Source: Magnetospirillum sp. UT-4 (lineage in GTDB: Bacteria; Pseudomonadota; Alphaproteobacteria; Rhodospirillales; Magnetospirillaceae). From it: a DNA stretch of 64,000 nucleotides. The stretch lies in the NCBI RefSeq assembly GCF_902729435.1, contig NZ_CACVCG010000034.1:1-64000 (forward strand). Direction: 5' to 3'. The notes beneath the pieces were generated by a model, which searched no databases, was not told the origin of the DNA, and worked only from the letters and a program-made list of their open reading frames with translations. Positions 15,783 to 27,187 of the stretch are shown here, in pieces. Both the position numbers and the translations under genes were made by a program. The stretch's first letter is position 1. Each line of letters starts with the position of its first letter.

Positions 15783-16556
15783 ATGCTGATCCTCATCCAC
15801 CCCGACGCCGAGTCCGCCTGTGCCACCGCCGCCCGGCTGCTGGCCGAGCTGATCCGGTCGAAGCCGGATGCCGTGCTCGGGCTGGCGGCGGGGGCGACGC
15901 CGCTGCCCGCCTATGACCGGGTGGTGGCCGAGGCGGGGCGGGGGCTGGAGTGTTCGCGCCTGACGGTGTTCGGCCTGGACGAGTACGAGGGGGTGTCGCC
16001 CGATCATCCCGCCGCCTGCACGCGGGCCATCCTCGACCGCTTCGTGCGGCCGCTGCGGCTGGGGCCGGAGCGGGTGCATCTGCTGGTCGGCGACGGCGGG
16101 GCGGAGGCGCGCTGCGCCGCCCACGAGGCGGCCATCCGCGCCGCCGGCGGCATCGACCTGCAGGTGCTGGGGCTGGGGGTCAACGGCCATGTCGGCTTCA
16201 ACGAGCCCGGCTGCAGCCTGGCCGGGCCGACCCGGCGGGTGGCCTTGAGCGCCCGCACCCGGGCGGTCAACGGGCCGGGTTTCGGCGGACCCGAGGCCAT
16301 GCCGGCCACCGCGCTGAGCATGGGGCTGGGCACCATCCTGGCGGCCCGGCGCATCCTGCTGATGGCCACTGGCGGGTCCAAGGCCGAGGCGGTGGCTTCC
16401 ATGGCCGAGGGGCCGGTGACCGCCATGGTCCCGGCCTCGGCGCTGCAGACCCATGCGGCGGTGGTGGCGGTGGTGGACGAGGCGGCCGCCGCCCGCCTGC
16501 GCCTCGGCGACGACTACCGCCGGGCGGCGGCGCTGCTGGCGGCCTCGCCCTGGTAA
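15783..16556 (+). CDS. nagB: Glucosamine-6-phosphate deaminase-like protein
   Basis: 257 residues. It matches the NagB/6-phosphogluconolactonase fold: a phosphate-binding turn GLAAGATPLPAYDRVV, catalytic GLDEYEGV, and LGLGVNGHVGFNEPG, which holds the Asp/His/Glu catalytic set of NagB (GxNGHxxFNEPG). It also has TALSMGLGTIL and ATGGSKAEAV near the C-terminus. The known reaction is glucosamine-6-phosphate to fructose-6-phosphate plus ammonia, which feeds amino sugars into glycolysis. No nagA or transporter lies beside it, so its pathway context is missing. The start ATG follows GGAAAAGGCCCGTCCC. Confidence 0.85.
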   Translation: MLILIHPDAESACATAARLLAELIRSKPDAVLGLAAGATPLPAYDRVVAEAGRGLECSRLTVFGLDEYEGVSPDHPAACTRAILDRFVRPLRLGPERVHLLVGDGGAEARCAAHEAAIRAAGGIDLQVLGLGVNGHVGFNEPGCSLAGPTRRVALSARTRAVNGPGFGGPEAMPATALSMGLGTILAARRILLMATGGSKAEAVASMAEGPVTAMVPASALQTHAAVVAVVDEAAAARLRLGDDYRRAAALLAASPW

Positions 16557-16647
16557 TACCTCTGGCGTAGCCCCATATCCTTTTTCGTGTTTCACTCCTG
16601 TAGGGAAGGAAGCCGGCCAGAAGGCCGGGGCACGGGAGGAGATGGGC

Positions 16648-18153
16648 ATGGATAACCTGATCGAGCTGGTCGACGGCGCCAACGCGCTGTTCGGGGCGGT
16701 GTTCGTCCTCGGCGTGGGGGCCATCCTGGCGGTGGCGGCGGTGCTCTACGTCATCGACGTCACCCAGACCACCCACGCGGTGCGCCGCAATTATCCGGTG
16801 ATCGGGCGCTTCCGCTATTTCTTCGAATATCTGGGGGAGTTCTTCCGCCAGTATTTCTTCGCCCAGGACCGCGAGGAGATGCCGTTCAACCGCGCCCAGC
16901 GGGCCTGGGTCTACCGCGCCGCCAAGAACCTGGACGCCACCGTGGCGTTCGGCTCGACCCGGGCGATCCGCCAGCCGGGCGAGCTGTTGTTCGTCAACGC
17001 GCCCTTTCCCACCCTGGACGAGGAGGCGGTGGCGCCGCGCCTGCTGGAGATCGGTTCCGGCTGCCGCAAGCCCTATGTGCAGGATTCCCTCTTCAACATC
17101 TCGGCCATGAGCTTCGGCGCCCTGTCGGTGCCGGCGATCCGGGCGCTGTCCATGGGGGCGGCCAAGGCCGGCTGCTGGCTCAACACCGGCGAGGGCGGCT
17201 TGAGCCCGCATCACCTGGAGGGCAATTGCGACCTGGTGTACCAGATCGGCACCGCCAAGTACGGCGTGCGCGATCTCGACGGCCGCCTCGACGAGGGCCG
17301 GCTGGCCGAGCTGGCCGAGCTGGAATGCGTGCGCATGTTCGAGATCAAGCTGGCCCAGGGCGCCAAGCCGGGCAAGGGCGGCATCCTGCCGGGCAACAAG
17401 GTGACCGCCGAGATCGCCGCCATCCGCGGCATCCCGGTGGGCGAGAATTCCATCAGCCCCAACCGCCACCCCGAGATCGACAGCCCCGACGGCCTGCTCG
17501 ACATGGTCGAGTATGTCCGGGTGGTGACCGGCAAGCCCACCGGCTTCAAGACGGTGATCGGCGATTTCGCCTGGCTGGACGAACTGATGCGGGCCATCCA
17601 CAAGCGCGGCCGCGCCTCGGCCCCCGACTTCATCACCGTCGATTCCGCCGATGGCGGCAGCGGCGCGGCGCCGCTGGCGCTGATGGACTATGTCGGCCTG
17701 CCGATCCAGGAAAGCCTGCCCGGACTGGTCGACGTGCTCACCCGCTGGGACCTGCGCCAGCGGGTGCGGGTGATCGCCTCGGGCAAGCTGGTCACTCCGG
17801 CCGAGGTGGCGTGGGCGCTGTGCGCCGGCGCCGACTACGTCAACTCGGCGCGCGGCTTCATGTTCGCGCTGGGCTGCATCCAGGCCATGCAGTGCAACCG
17901 CAACACCTGCCCGACCGGCGTCACCACCCACGATCCCCGGCTGCAGCGCGGCCTGGTGCCCGGGGACAAGGCGCAGCGGGTGGCCTCCTACGTCCGCAAC
18001 ATGACCCACGAGGTCGGCATGATCGCCCATTCCTGCGGCGTGCCCGAGCCGCGGGCGCTGAAGCGCAGCCATTGCCGCATCGTCCAGCCCGACGGACGCT
18101 CGCGCTCCATGGCCGAGGTGTTCCCCGAGGCGGAGCGGCTGCCGGGGTTGTAG
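16648..18153 (+). CDS. Membrane-anchored FMN-binding glutamate-synthase-domain protein
   Basis: About 501 residues from ATG 16648 (GGGAGGAG is 8 bases upstream; ATG 16642 lies too close to it). A transmembrane helix (about 12-38) is followed by the FMN-binding GltB-type alpha/beta barrel: FNISAMSFGALSVPAIRALS, KPGKGGILPGNKV, NRHPEIDSPDGLLDMV, DFITVDSADGGSGAAP. Cys residues in GCIQAMQCNRNTCPTGV match the 3Fe-4S site of glutamate synthase. The glutaminase domain is absent, so it is not a complete GOGAT. Stand-alone proteins of this sort (FMN-binding glutamate synthase family) are common, but their reaction is largely unassigned. The membrane anchor suggests a link to membrane electron carriers; this is inference. 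Confidence 0.8.
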   Translation: MDNLIELVDGANALFGAVFVLGVGAILAVAAVLYVIDVTQTTHAVRRNYPVIGRFRYFFEYLGEFFRQYFFAQDREEMPFNRAQRAWVYRAAKNLDATVAFGSTRAIRQPGELLFVNAPFPTLDEEAVAPRLLEIGSGCRKPYVQDSLFNISAMSFGALSVPAIRALSMGAAKAGCWLNTGEGGLSPHHLEGNCDLVYQIGTAKYGVRDLDGRLDEGRLAELAELECVRMFEIKLAQGAKPGKGGILPGNKVTAEIAAIRGIPVGENSISPNRHPEIDSPDGLLDMVEYVRVVTGKPTGFKTVIGDFAWLDELMRAIHKRGRASAPDFITVDSADGGSGAAPLALMDYVGLPIQESLPGLVDVLTRWDLRQRVRVIASGKLVTPAEVAWALCAGADYVNSARGFMFALGCIQAMQCNRNTCPTGVTTHDPRLQRGLVPGDKAQRVASYVRNMTHEVGMIAHSCGVPEPRALKRSHCRIVQPDGRSRSMAEVFPEAERLPGL

Positions 18154-18162
18154 CGCCGACGC

Positions 18163-18606
18163 TCAGCGGGTCGGCGTGGCGACCAGGCCGAACCAGTATT
18201 CCTGGATGGAATGCACGGCGGAGACGAAGGATTCCAGGTCCACCGGCTTGGTCACGTAGCCGGCGGCGCCGAAGTCGTAGGAAGCCTGGATGTCCTTGTC
18301 GTTGCGCGAGGTGGTCAGCATCACCACCGGGATGGTCGCCAGCACCTCGTCGGCCTTCAGCGCCTTCAGGACGTCGGGGCCGCGCATGCGCGGCATGTTG
18401 ATGTCGAGCAGGACCAGGTCGGGCAGGCCGTGGCCCGGTGTGCCGACCCGTTCACGCAGCATCGCCAGGGCGGCGACGCCGTCATGGGCGACGTCGGTGC
18501 CGCAGGCGAAACGCCCCTCGGCGATGGCCGCCTTGATCAGCCCCACATCGCCGGGATCGTCGTCGATGATCAGGATGTGGAAAGATGGCGTCTTGCCCGT
18601 CCCCAT
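18163..18606 (-). CDS. Single-domain response regulator (CheY/Rcp1-like)
   Basis: 147 residues and one receiver domain only. Acidic pocket Asp15-Asp17 (ILIIDDDPGD), phosphoacceptor Asp68 (DLVLLDINMPRMRG), Thr in VVMLTTSRND and Lys in GYVTKPVDLESFV. The D...INMPRMRG loop and the C-terminal VHSIQEYWFGLV are typical of Rcp1-type regulators that pair with bacteriophytochrome or hybrid kinases. There is no output domain, so it acts by protein contact. It is convergent with the GltB-like gene (9-base gap). The partner kinase is not adjacent; the two kinases at 48-60 kb are possible but unproven. Confidence 0.85.
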   Translation of the reverse strand: MGTGKTPSFHILIIDDDPGDVGLIKAAIAEGRFACGTDVAHDGVAALAMLRERVGTPGHGLPDLVLLDINMPRMRGPDVLKALKADEVLATIPVVMLTTSRNDKDIQASYDFGAAGYVTKPVDLESFVSAVHSIQEYWFGLVATPTR

Positions 18607-18685
18607 GGCGCTTTCGCTGTGTCCCCGGTTCTGTGCACATAACTTAGGTCAGGGGTACACCCTTCGACAAACGAAAAACCGGTGA

Positions 18686-19342
18686 TCAGGCCATCATCTT
18701 CCACCAGCGCCGCGCATCGGCCGCCGTCCATTCCGGGCCGTGGCCCGAGAACAGCAGCGCCTGGTCGGGCAGCAGGCCGAGCAGGCGGGTGATGGAGGCC
18801 CACAGCTTCTCCTCGGAGCCGCCGGGCAGGTCGGTGCGGCCGACCCCCTGGCGGAACAGGGTGTCGCCGGTCAGCACGAAGGCGCCGAAATCGTAGCAGA
18901 CGCCGCCGGGGGTGTGGCCGGGAGTGTGGATCACCCGCACCGCCTGCCCGGCCAGATCGAGGGTCGGTTCGCCGGTGAAGGGGCGGATCTCGGCCGGGCC
19001 TTCCTGGGCCTCGCCGGTAAAGGTGCGGTTGAGGTCGCTGGCCCGCGCGATCACCGGGGTTTCATCGGCATGGGCCAGGGTGGCGAGGCCGAAGGCCTTC
19101 TCAAGGGGCCGTGCCGCCCCCAGATGGTCGGGATGGCCGTGGGTCAGCCAGATCGCCCTGGGGCTCGCCTTCTGGTCGGACAGGGCGGCCAGGATGCGGT
19201 CGAAATCGCCGCCGGGGTCCACCACCACCGTGTCGCCCGATGGACGGTGGCGGACGATGAAACAGTTCTCGTACCAGGGCGGGCTGGTGACCACCACGGT
19301 CAGGCTGAGGTCGCCGAACTCTCCGAGGGTATGGACGCTCAT
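18686..19342 (-). CDS. MBL-fold metallo-hydrolase (glyoxalase II-like)
   Basis: 218 residues from ATG 19342, chosen because GGAAGG lies 12 bases upstream and the family starts here. The metal site is complete: LTHGHPDHLGAA (HxHxDH), VIHTPGHTPGGVCY, FVLTGDTLFRQGVGRTDL, and a final His in FSGHGPEW. The order and length fit the small glyoxalase II-like group that hydrolyses thioesters such as S-lactoylglutathione. The exact substrate cannot be read from sequence. It is divergently placed from the LOG-family gene, with about 100 bases between starts. Confidence 0.85.
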   Translation of the reverse strand: MSVHTLGEFGDLSLTVVVTSPPWYENCFIVRHRPSGDTVVVDPGGDFDRILAALSDQKASPRAIWLTHGHPDHLGAARPLEKAFGLATLAHADETPVIARASDLNRTFTGEAQEGPAEIRPFTGEPTLDLAGQAVRVIHTPGHTPGGVCYDFGAFVLTGDTLFRQGVGRTDLPGGSEEKLWASITRLLGLLPDQALLFSGHGPEWTAADARRWWKMMA

Positions 19343-19442
19343 GTTGGTGCCTTCCGCGAAATCCTTCGCCACCGGTATAGACCATGGCCGCGGCAACTTC
19401 CAGGCGGCGATCTTTACCGGCCGCTAACCGGCAGGGCCGACA

Positions 19443-20381
19443 ATGACGGACTCGGCCACGCCATCGGGGCATCCCATGACCGAACCCAGCGAATCCGGGG
19501 AAGCCGCCCCCTTTCCGACGGCGCGCGAGGAAATCGACAGCAGCCTGTTCCGCGTCGAGGTGGAAACCCCGCAGACCCTGTCACCCGCCTTCAAGCTGGC
19601 CTTCGAGGACACCGACTTCCTGCTGCGGCCCGATCTGCGGGCGGTGCGCCTGCAACTGGAGCTGCTGAAGCCCGAGCTGATGCAGCAGGAACAGGGCATC
19701 CGCTCGACCATCGCCATGTTCGGCTCGGCCCGCATCGCCGACCCCGACACCGCCCAGGCCGCCCTTGCCGGCGCCGAGGCCGAGGCGCGGGCGCGGCCCA
19801 AGGACCGCGATGCCGGGCGCCGGCTGGCGGTGGCCCGGCGCATGCTGGCCAATGCCCGCTATTACGAGGAGGCGCGGCGCCTGGCCACCATCGTCACCAG
19901 CAATTGCGTCGACGACCATTGTTCGGACCTGGTGGTCAAGACCGGCGGCGGTCCCGGCATCATGGAGGCGGCCAATCGCGGCGCCGCCGAGGCCGGCGGC
20001 AAATCCATCGGGCTCAACATCGTGCTGCCGCTGGAGCAGGCGCCCAACCAGTACGTCACCCCGGATCTGTGCTTCCGCTTCCACTACTTCGCCATCCGCA
20101 AGATGCACTTCATGATCCGGGTCAAGGCGCTGGTGGTGTTCCCCGGCGGCTTCGGGACGCTGGACGAGCTGTTCGAGGCGCTGACCCTGATCCAGACCGG
20201 CAAGATCGAGCCGATTCCGGTGCTGATGTTCGGGCGCGAATACTGGCAGCGCGTCATCAACTTCGACGCCATGGCCATGGAGGGCATGATCGGGCCGAAG
20301 GACAAGGACCTGGTCACCTTCGTCGAGACCGCCGAGGAGGCATGGTCGATCATCGCCGATTTCTACGGGATTCCACGGTGA
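19443..20381 (+). CDS. LOG family (TIGR00730-like) Rossmann-fold protein
   Basis: 312 residues. It has both signature motifs of the LOG/'lysine decarboxylase-like' family: GGGPGIMEAANRGAAEAGG and PGGFGTLDELFEALTLIQTG. Characterised members release free cytokinin-type bases from nucleoside monophosphates or act as nucleotide hydrolases (PpnN-like). An N-terminal extension of about 90 residues (Glu/Leu-rich, RLQLELLKPELMQQEQG) precedes the core, as in the longer bacterial members. The name 'lysine decarboxylase' in databases is misleading for this family. It is divergent from the MBL gene. Confidence 0.85.
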   Translation: MTDSATPSGHPMTEPSESGEAAPFPTAREEIDSSLFRVEVETPQTLSPAFKLAFEDTDFLLRPDLRAVRLQLELLKPELMQQEQGIRSTIAMFGSARIADPDTAQAALAGAEAEARARPKDRDAGRRLAVARRMLANARYYEEARRLATIVTSNCVDDHCSDLVVKTGGGPGIMEAANRGAAEAGGKSIGLNIVLPLEQAPNQYVTPDLCFRFHYFAIRKMHFMIRVKALVVFPGGFGTLDELFEALTLIQTGKIEPIPVLMFGREYWQRVINFDAMAMEGMIGPKDKDLVTFVETAEEAWSIIADFYGIPR

Positions 20382-20600
20382 TATCGGGTGAATGCCCGAT
20401 AGGCCGGTCGATCGGACTGGCCTAACCTTTCGGGCAGCCCCGCACACGGACTCCCGGGGGGGAGGGGGCGGCGCGGCGGCGGCGGAACCCTTCCGCCGCT
20501 GCCGCGAAATTTCACGCACATGGCGGTATTGCAGGGGGTGGCGCTTTTCCGCCCGCCTTTGCTGGCGTATGATGGGGGCATACGGCAGAAGGAGACAGCC

Positions 20601-21290
20601 ATGTCCCACAACATCCTCTCCGTGATCTCGGCCATGGCCGAAGTGGCGACGGTCACCCACGAGGAGCCGACCACCCGCAAGCCCAAGCGCCCGGTCATCA
20701 CCATCTCACGCGACTACGGCTCGGGCGGCGACATCATCGCCACCCGGCTGGCCCAGCGCCTCGACATCCCGCTCTACGACGAGCATGTGCTGAAGGAGGT
20801 GGCGACGCGGCTGCATGACGACCCGGCAGTGGTCAAGATGCTGGACGAGGGCTTCGGCCGCGCCAAGGACATGTGGCTTTACCGGCTGTTCTCGGGCAAG
20901 GACGTCAGCCCCGACAGCTACCGCGACACCCTGGTCAAGGTGGTGATGAGCCTGGGCCGCCTGGGCGGCGTCATCCTGGGCCGCGGCGCCCACGTCATCC
21001 TGTCCGAAGCCTGCGCCCTCAGGGTGCGCGTCACCGGCTCGCCGGACGTCTGCGCCCGGCGCATGTTGGGGTCGGGGCACGGCAGCTTCGAAGAGCAGAT
21101 GGCCAAGGTCAAGGAGGTCAACCACCGACGCGGCAAGTTCGTGTGGGAGGTGTTCAACTCCCGCCTGTCCGACGCCAACCAGTTCGACATCGACATCAAC
21201 ACCGACCGCATGGGCGATTTCGAGGACGTGGTCGAGATGCTGATCGTGATGGCCAACGCCGTCCATTCCGGCCGCGTGCTGAAGTTCTGA
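20601..21290 (+). CDS. Cytidylate kinase-like protein
   Basis: 229 residues from ATG 20601 (AAGGAGACAGCC upstream). A P-loop-like start VITISRDYGSGGDIIATRLA is followed by a nucleotide-kinase core: ALYDEHVLKEVA-type helix, LGGVILGRGAHVILSE, and RVTGSPDVCARRMLG. This is the cytidylate kinase-like family (PF13189-type), which is shared by many alphaproteobacteria and differs from the housekeeping Cmk. The substrate is not established. It faces the long Pro-rich gene, from which it is separated by a strong hairpin. Confidence 0.75.
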   Translation: MSHNILSVISAMAEVATVTHEEPTTRKPKRPVITISRDYGSGGDIIATRLAQRLDIPLYDEHVLKEVATRLHDDPAVVKMLDEGFGRAKDMWLYRLFSGKDVSPDSYRDTLVKVVMSLGRLGGVILGRGAHVILSEACALRVRVTGSPDVCARRMLGSGHGSFEEQMAKVKEVNHRRGKFVWEVFNSRLSDANQFDIDINTDRMGDFEDVVEMLIVMANAVHSGRVLKF

Positions 21291-21300
21291 GGTCTGGGCT

Positions 21301-21327
21301 TCCTCCCCCGGCGCGGCCGGGGGAGGA
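21301..21327. terminator. Perfect 12-base stem between convergent genes
   Basis: TCCTCCCCCGGC and GCCGGGGGAGGA flank a GCG loop, 10 bases after the kinase-like gene and 7 bases from the end of the opposite gene. It is a very stable hairpin in the right place for a bidirectional terminator, but no T run follows on either side. Confidence 0.6.
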
Positions 21328-21334
21328 CAAAGCC

Positions 21335-24007
<2,673 letters not shown>

Positions 24008-24068
24008 GGCGGAAAAGTATCGCACCTGCGCCGGTTACGCCACGGAAGAAATACCGGCCCGAATTGGC

Positions 24069-24899
24069 TCACCGGGCTGGTCTCGCGTCCCACGCCCGCG
24101 CCAGCGCACAGAATTCCTCGACGGTCAATTCCTCGGCCCGGGCGGTGGGTTCTATGGCGGCGGCGGCGAGCAGCGAGTCGGAATCGCCCAGCGTCTTCAG
24201 GCTGGAACGCAGCATCTTCCGGCGCTGCCCGAAAGCGGCGGCGGTGATCCGCTCCAGCGCCTCCAGCCGCGCCGGGGCCAGCGGCTCGGTTCGCGGCACC
24301 AGCTGCACCACCGTCGAGGTGACGTTGGGCGGCGGCGTGAAGGCGCGCCGGTCGATGTTGAACAGCGGCCGGACCTCGCACAGCCACTGGGTGATCACCG
24401 ACAGCCGGCCGTAATCGGGAGAGCGCGGCGCCGCCGCCAGACGGTCCACCACCTCCTTCTGGAACATCAGGGTCAGGCTTTCGAAGGCCCGGGCGCGGCG
24501 CAGCCAGGCCAGCAGCAGCACCGTCGAGATGTTGTAGGGCAGGTTGGCGACGACGCGCCGCGGCGCCTCGCCCAGCGCTGCCGCATCGACCTCCAGCGCG
24601 TCGCCGGCGATGATCTCCATGCGGCCGGGAAAGGCGGCGGCGATCTCGTGTTGGATGGCGACGGCGCGGTCGTCGCGCTCGACCACGATCAGGCGGGCGG
24701 CCCCCGCCTCCAGCAAGGCGCGGGTGAGGCCGCCGGGACCGGGGCCGATCTCGATGGTGGTGCCGGTGGCGAGGTCGCCGGCGGCCCGCGCGATGCGGCC
24801 GGTGAGGTTCATGTCGAGCAGGAAATGCTGGCCCAGCGACTTGCGCGCCGCCAGCCCGTGGGCGGCGATGACCTCGCGCAGCGGCGGCAGGTCAGCCAT
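24069..24899 (-). CDS. rsmA: 16S rRNA (adenine1518-N6/adenine1519-N6)-dimethyltransferase
   Basis: 276 residues. [17 protein letters not shown] at the N-terminus, the SAM-binding [27 protein letters not shown], and the catalytic [11 protein letters not shown] (the NLPY motif of N6-adenine methyltransferases) identify RsmA/KsgA. It makes the two conserved dimethyladenosines of small-subunit helix 45, a late step in 30S assembly. The start overlaps the end of pdxA by 8 bases, the usual arrangement in this operon. Confidence 0.95.
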   Translation of the reverse strand: MADLPPLREVIAAHGLAARKSLGQHFLLDMNLTGRIARAAGDLATGTTIEIGPGPGGLTRALLEAGAARLIVVERDDRAVAIQHEIAAAFPGRMEIIAGDALEVDAAALGEAPRRVVANLPYNISTVLLLAWLRRARAFESLTLMFQKEVVDRLAAAPRSPDYGRLSVITQWLCEVRPLFNIDRRAFTPPPNVTSTVVQLVPRTEPLAPARLEALERITAAAFGQRRKMLRSSLKTLGDSDSLLAAAAIEPTARAEELTVEEFCALARAWDARPAR

Positions 24900-25908
24900 G
24901 GGCGGCCCGATTGGCGGAGATGGTCGCGGCCATGGCCAGCGCCGCCATCAGGCTGGTCTCGGAGGCGCGGCCGGTGCCGGCGATCTGGAAGGCGGTGCCG
25001 TGGTCGGGCGAGGTGCGCACGAACGGCAGGCCCAGGGTGACGTTGACGCCCTCGTCGAAGCCGATGGTCTTGATCGGGATCAGCGCCTGGTCGTGGTACA
25101 TGCACAGGGCGGCGTCGTAGCCGGCCCGTGCGGCGGCGTGGAACATGGTGTCGGGCGGCAGCGGCCCGAAGGCGTCGATGCCGGCGGCCCGCAAGTCGGC
25201 GATGGCGGGGGCGACGATGTCGATCTCCTCGCGGCCCATGGCGCCGTCCTCGCCGGCATGGGGATTGAGCCCGGCCACCGCCAGCCGCGGCCGGGCGATG
25301 GCGAAATCGGTCTCCAGCGCGCCGGCGGTGACCCGGCCGGCGGCGACGATGGCGTCGCGGGTCAGGCTGCGCACCGCCTCGGCCAGGGCGACGTGGATGG
25401 TGACCGGCACCACCCTGAGCCCGGTGCAGGCCAGCATCATCACCTCGCGCCCCCGGTGGCCGACCAGATCGGCCAGGAACTCGGTATGGCCGGGAAAGGT
25501 GAAGCCGCCCTGGTACATCACGCCCTTGTGGATGGGATTGGTCACCACCGCCGCCGCCTCGCCGGCCATGACGTGGCCGACCGCCCGCTCGATGGAGGCG
25601 CGCACGGCGCCCGCGTTGGCCGGGTCGGGGCGGCCGGGCTCGACGGGAACCGCCAGCGGCTGCGGCAGCACCGGCAGCGCCCGCGCGAAGGTTGCCGGGG
25701 CCTCGGCGGCCGCGGTGATCGCCGCCACCGGCACCGTCAGCCCCAGGCGGTGCGCCAGCGCCCGCAGCCGGTCGGGATCGTCGATCAGGAAGAACGCCGG
25801 CACCCCCTCGGCGCGGCGCAGCCAGGCCTTGAGCGCGATGTCGCCGCCGATGCCCGCCGGCTCGCCCATGGTCAGGGCCAGGGGGGCGAGGGATGCGGCA
25901 GAGGCCAC
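24892..25908 (-). CDS. pdxA: 4-hydroxythreonine-4-phosphate dehydrogenase
   Basis: 338 residues. The opening [40 protein letters not shown], the metal-binding [28 protein letters not shown] and [14 protein letters not shown] are PdxA hallmarks. It oxidises 4-phospho-hydroxythreonine in the DXP-dependent route to pyridoxal phosphate. It lies between surA (4-base gap) and rsmA (8-base overlap). The same window also holds pdxH, which completes the pathway's last oxidation. Confidence 0.95.
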   Translation of the reverse strand: MASAASLAPLALTMGEPAGIGGDIALKAWLRRAEGVPAFFLIDDPDRLRALAHRLGLTVPVAAITAAAEAPATFARALPVLPQPLAVPVEPGRPDPANAGAVRASIERAVGHVMAGEAAAVVTNPIHKGVMYQGGFTFPGHTEFLADLVGHRGREVMMLACTGLRVVPVTIHVALAEAVRSLTRDAIVAAGRVTAGALETDFAIARPRLAVAGLNPHAGEDGAMGREEIDIVAPAIADLRAAGIDAFGPLPPDTMFHAAARAGYDAALCMYHDQALIPIKTIGFDEGVNVTLGLPFVRTSPDHGTAFQIAGTGRASETSLMAALAMAATISANRAAHG

Positions 25909-25912
25909 CGGG

Positions 25913-27169
25913 CTATATCCGGATGTCGATGAAGGCGCTGCGCCGCAGGTCGCGGATATAGCGCCGCGCCAGCATGTCGAGCCGCTCGTTCTCGATCTGC
26001 CGCCGCACCGCCTCGCGCGAGGGGGCGGTGATGGACCCTTCCTGGCGCGAGCAGACCATGAAGACGCGGATGCCGTCGGCGGTGTCGGCGGGCTGGCTGA
26101 CGATGTTGGGCGGCAGTACCATGGCGGCGTCGAGATCGTCGGGCAGGTCGCCGGCCCGCATCGGCCCGACCTTGTCGGACTTGGCCCCGACCCGCTGCCC
26201 GATGGCCTGCAGGTCGTCGCAGGTCTTGGCCGGCCGCGTCAATTCGGCCGCCTGGGCCAGCAATTGCGGCTTGGGCGGGGCGCCCTTGGTCGGGACCGGC
26301 AGGACGATGCGGGCGACGGCCACCTCGGCATCCTCGGGCGAGGCGACGGTGCCGGCGATGCGCTGGTTCACCTTGGCGACGATGAAATAGCCGGACGGCG
26401 TGCGCAGCAGGCTGGACACCTGGTCCTTGCCCAGGCGGGCCAGTTCGTCCAGCAGTTCCGGCTCGACCATGCCGGCCCCCACCCATCCCATGGAACCGCC
26501 ATTGGCGGCGGTGGGGGAGCGCGAGAACTGGCGGGCGACGGCCGGAAACGGCGCCCCGTTCCGCATCTGGGCGAGCAAATCCTCGCCGGTCTTGCGCACC
26601 TCGTCCTCCTGCGCCGGATTATCGACGGGCAGGAAGATCTCGGCGGCCAGGTATTCGGGCTGGCCCTGGCGTTCGCGCAGGGCTTCCAGGCGGTCGTTGA
26701 TCTCCTCCTCGCCGATGCGGATCTGCGGCTGCAGGATCCGGCGGGTCAGGCGCAGCCAGGTCAGGTCGGCGGCGATCTGCTCGCGCACCACCTCGGGGGC
26801 GATGCCGATCCGGACCAGGGAGCCAATCAGGGCGCCCTTGGGCATGTTGTTCTGCTTTTCCAGCATGGCGATGCCGGACTCGATCTCGGCGCTGGCGAGG
26901 ACGACCTTCAGCCGCTTGGCCTCCTGCATCTGCAGGCGCTCGTCGATCATCTTGCGTACCACCTGCGGCACCACCTGGCGGCGGACCTCGGGGTTGTCGG
27001 GAATGCGCGAGGTGACGATGGCCATGCGCACCCGCGCCTCGACGTCCTTCAGCGAGATCGCCTCGTCGTTGACCACCGCGGCGACCCGGTCGAAATCCTG
27101 CGCCGCGGCGGCGAGCGGGGCCAGGCAGGCCAGGGCGAGGCAGAAGGCGGCGGCGAGGCGGAAGGTCAT
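25913..27169 (-). CDS. surA: Periplasmic peptidyl-prolyl isomerase/chaperone SurA
   Basis: About 418 residues from ATG 27169 (TGGGAG 5 bases upstream; GTG 27175 also possible). Signal peptide [20 protein letters not shown], then the SurA N-terminal domain ([20 protein letters not shown]). One clear parvulin domain follows ([15 protein letters not shown] to [12 protein letters not shown], with [18 protein letters not shown]), then a second, weaker domain, and a C-terminal helix ([20 protein letters not shown]). It escorts outer-membrane proteins, including LptD, across the periplasm. The gene follows lptD by 18 bases, the standard order. Confidence 0.92.
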   Translation of the reverse strand: MTFRLAAAFCLALACLAPLAAAAQDFDRVAAVVNDEAISLKDVEARVRMAIVTSRIPDNPEVRRQVVPQVVRKMIDERLQMQEAKRLKVVLASAEIESGIAMLEKQNNMPKGALIGSLVRIGIAPEVVREQIAADLTWLRLTRRILQPQIRIGEEEINDRLEALRERQGQPEYLAAEIFLPVDNPAQEDEVRKTGEDLLAQMRNGAPFPAVARQFSRSPTAANGGSMGWVGAGMVEPELLDELARLGKDQVSSLLRTPSGYFIVAKVNQRIAGTVASPEDAEVAVARIVLPVPTKGAPPKPQLLAQAAELTRPAKTCDDLQAIGQRVGAKSDKVGPMRAGDLPDDLDAAMVLPPNIVSQPADTADGIRVFMVCSRQEGSITAPSREAVRRQIENERLDMLARRYIRDLRRSAFIDIRI

Positions 27170-27187
27170 CGGCACTCCCAGGAAGGG

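Noticed and set aside
16642-18153. Complete glutamate synthase large subunit
   Set aside because: Only the FMN/Fe-S synthase domain is present; the glutaminase and C-terminal GXGXG domains are missing.
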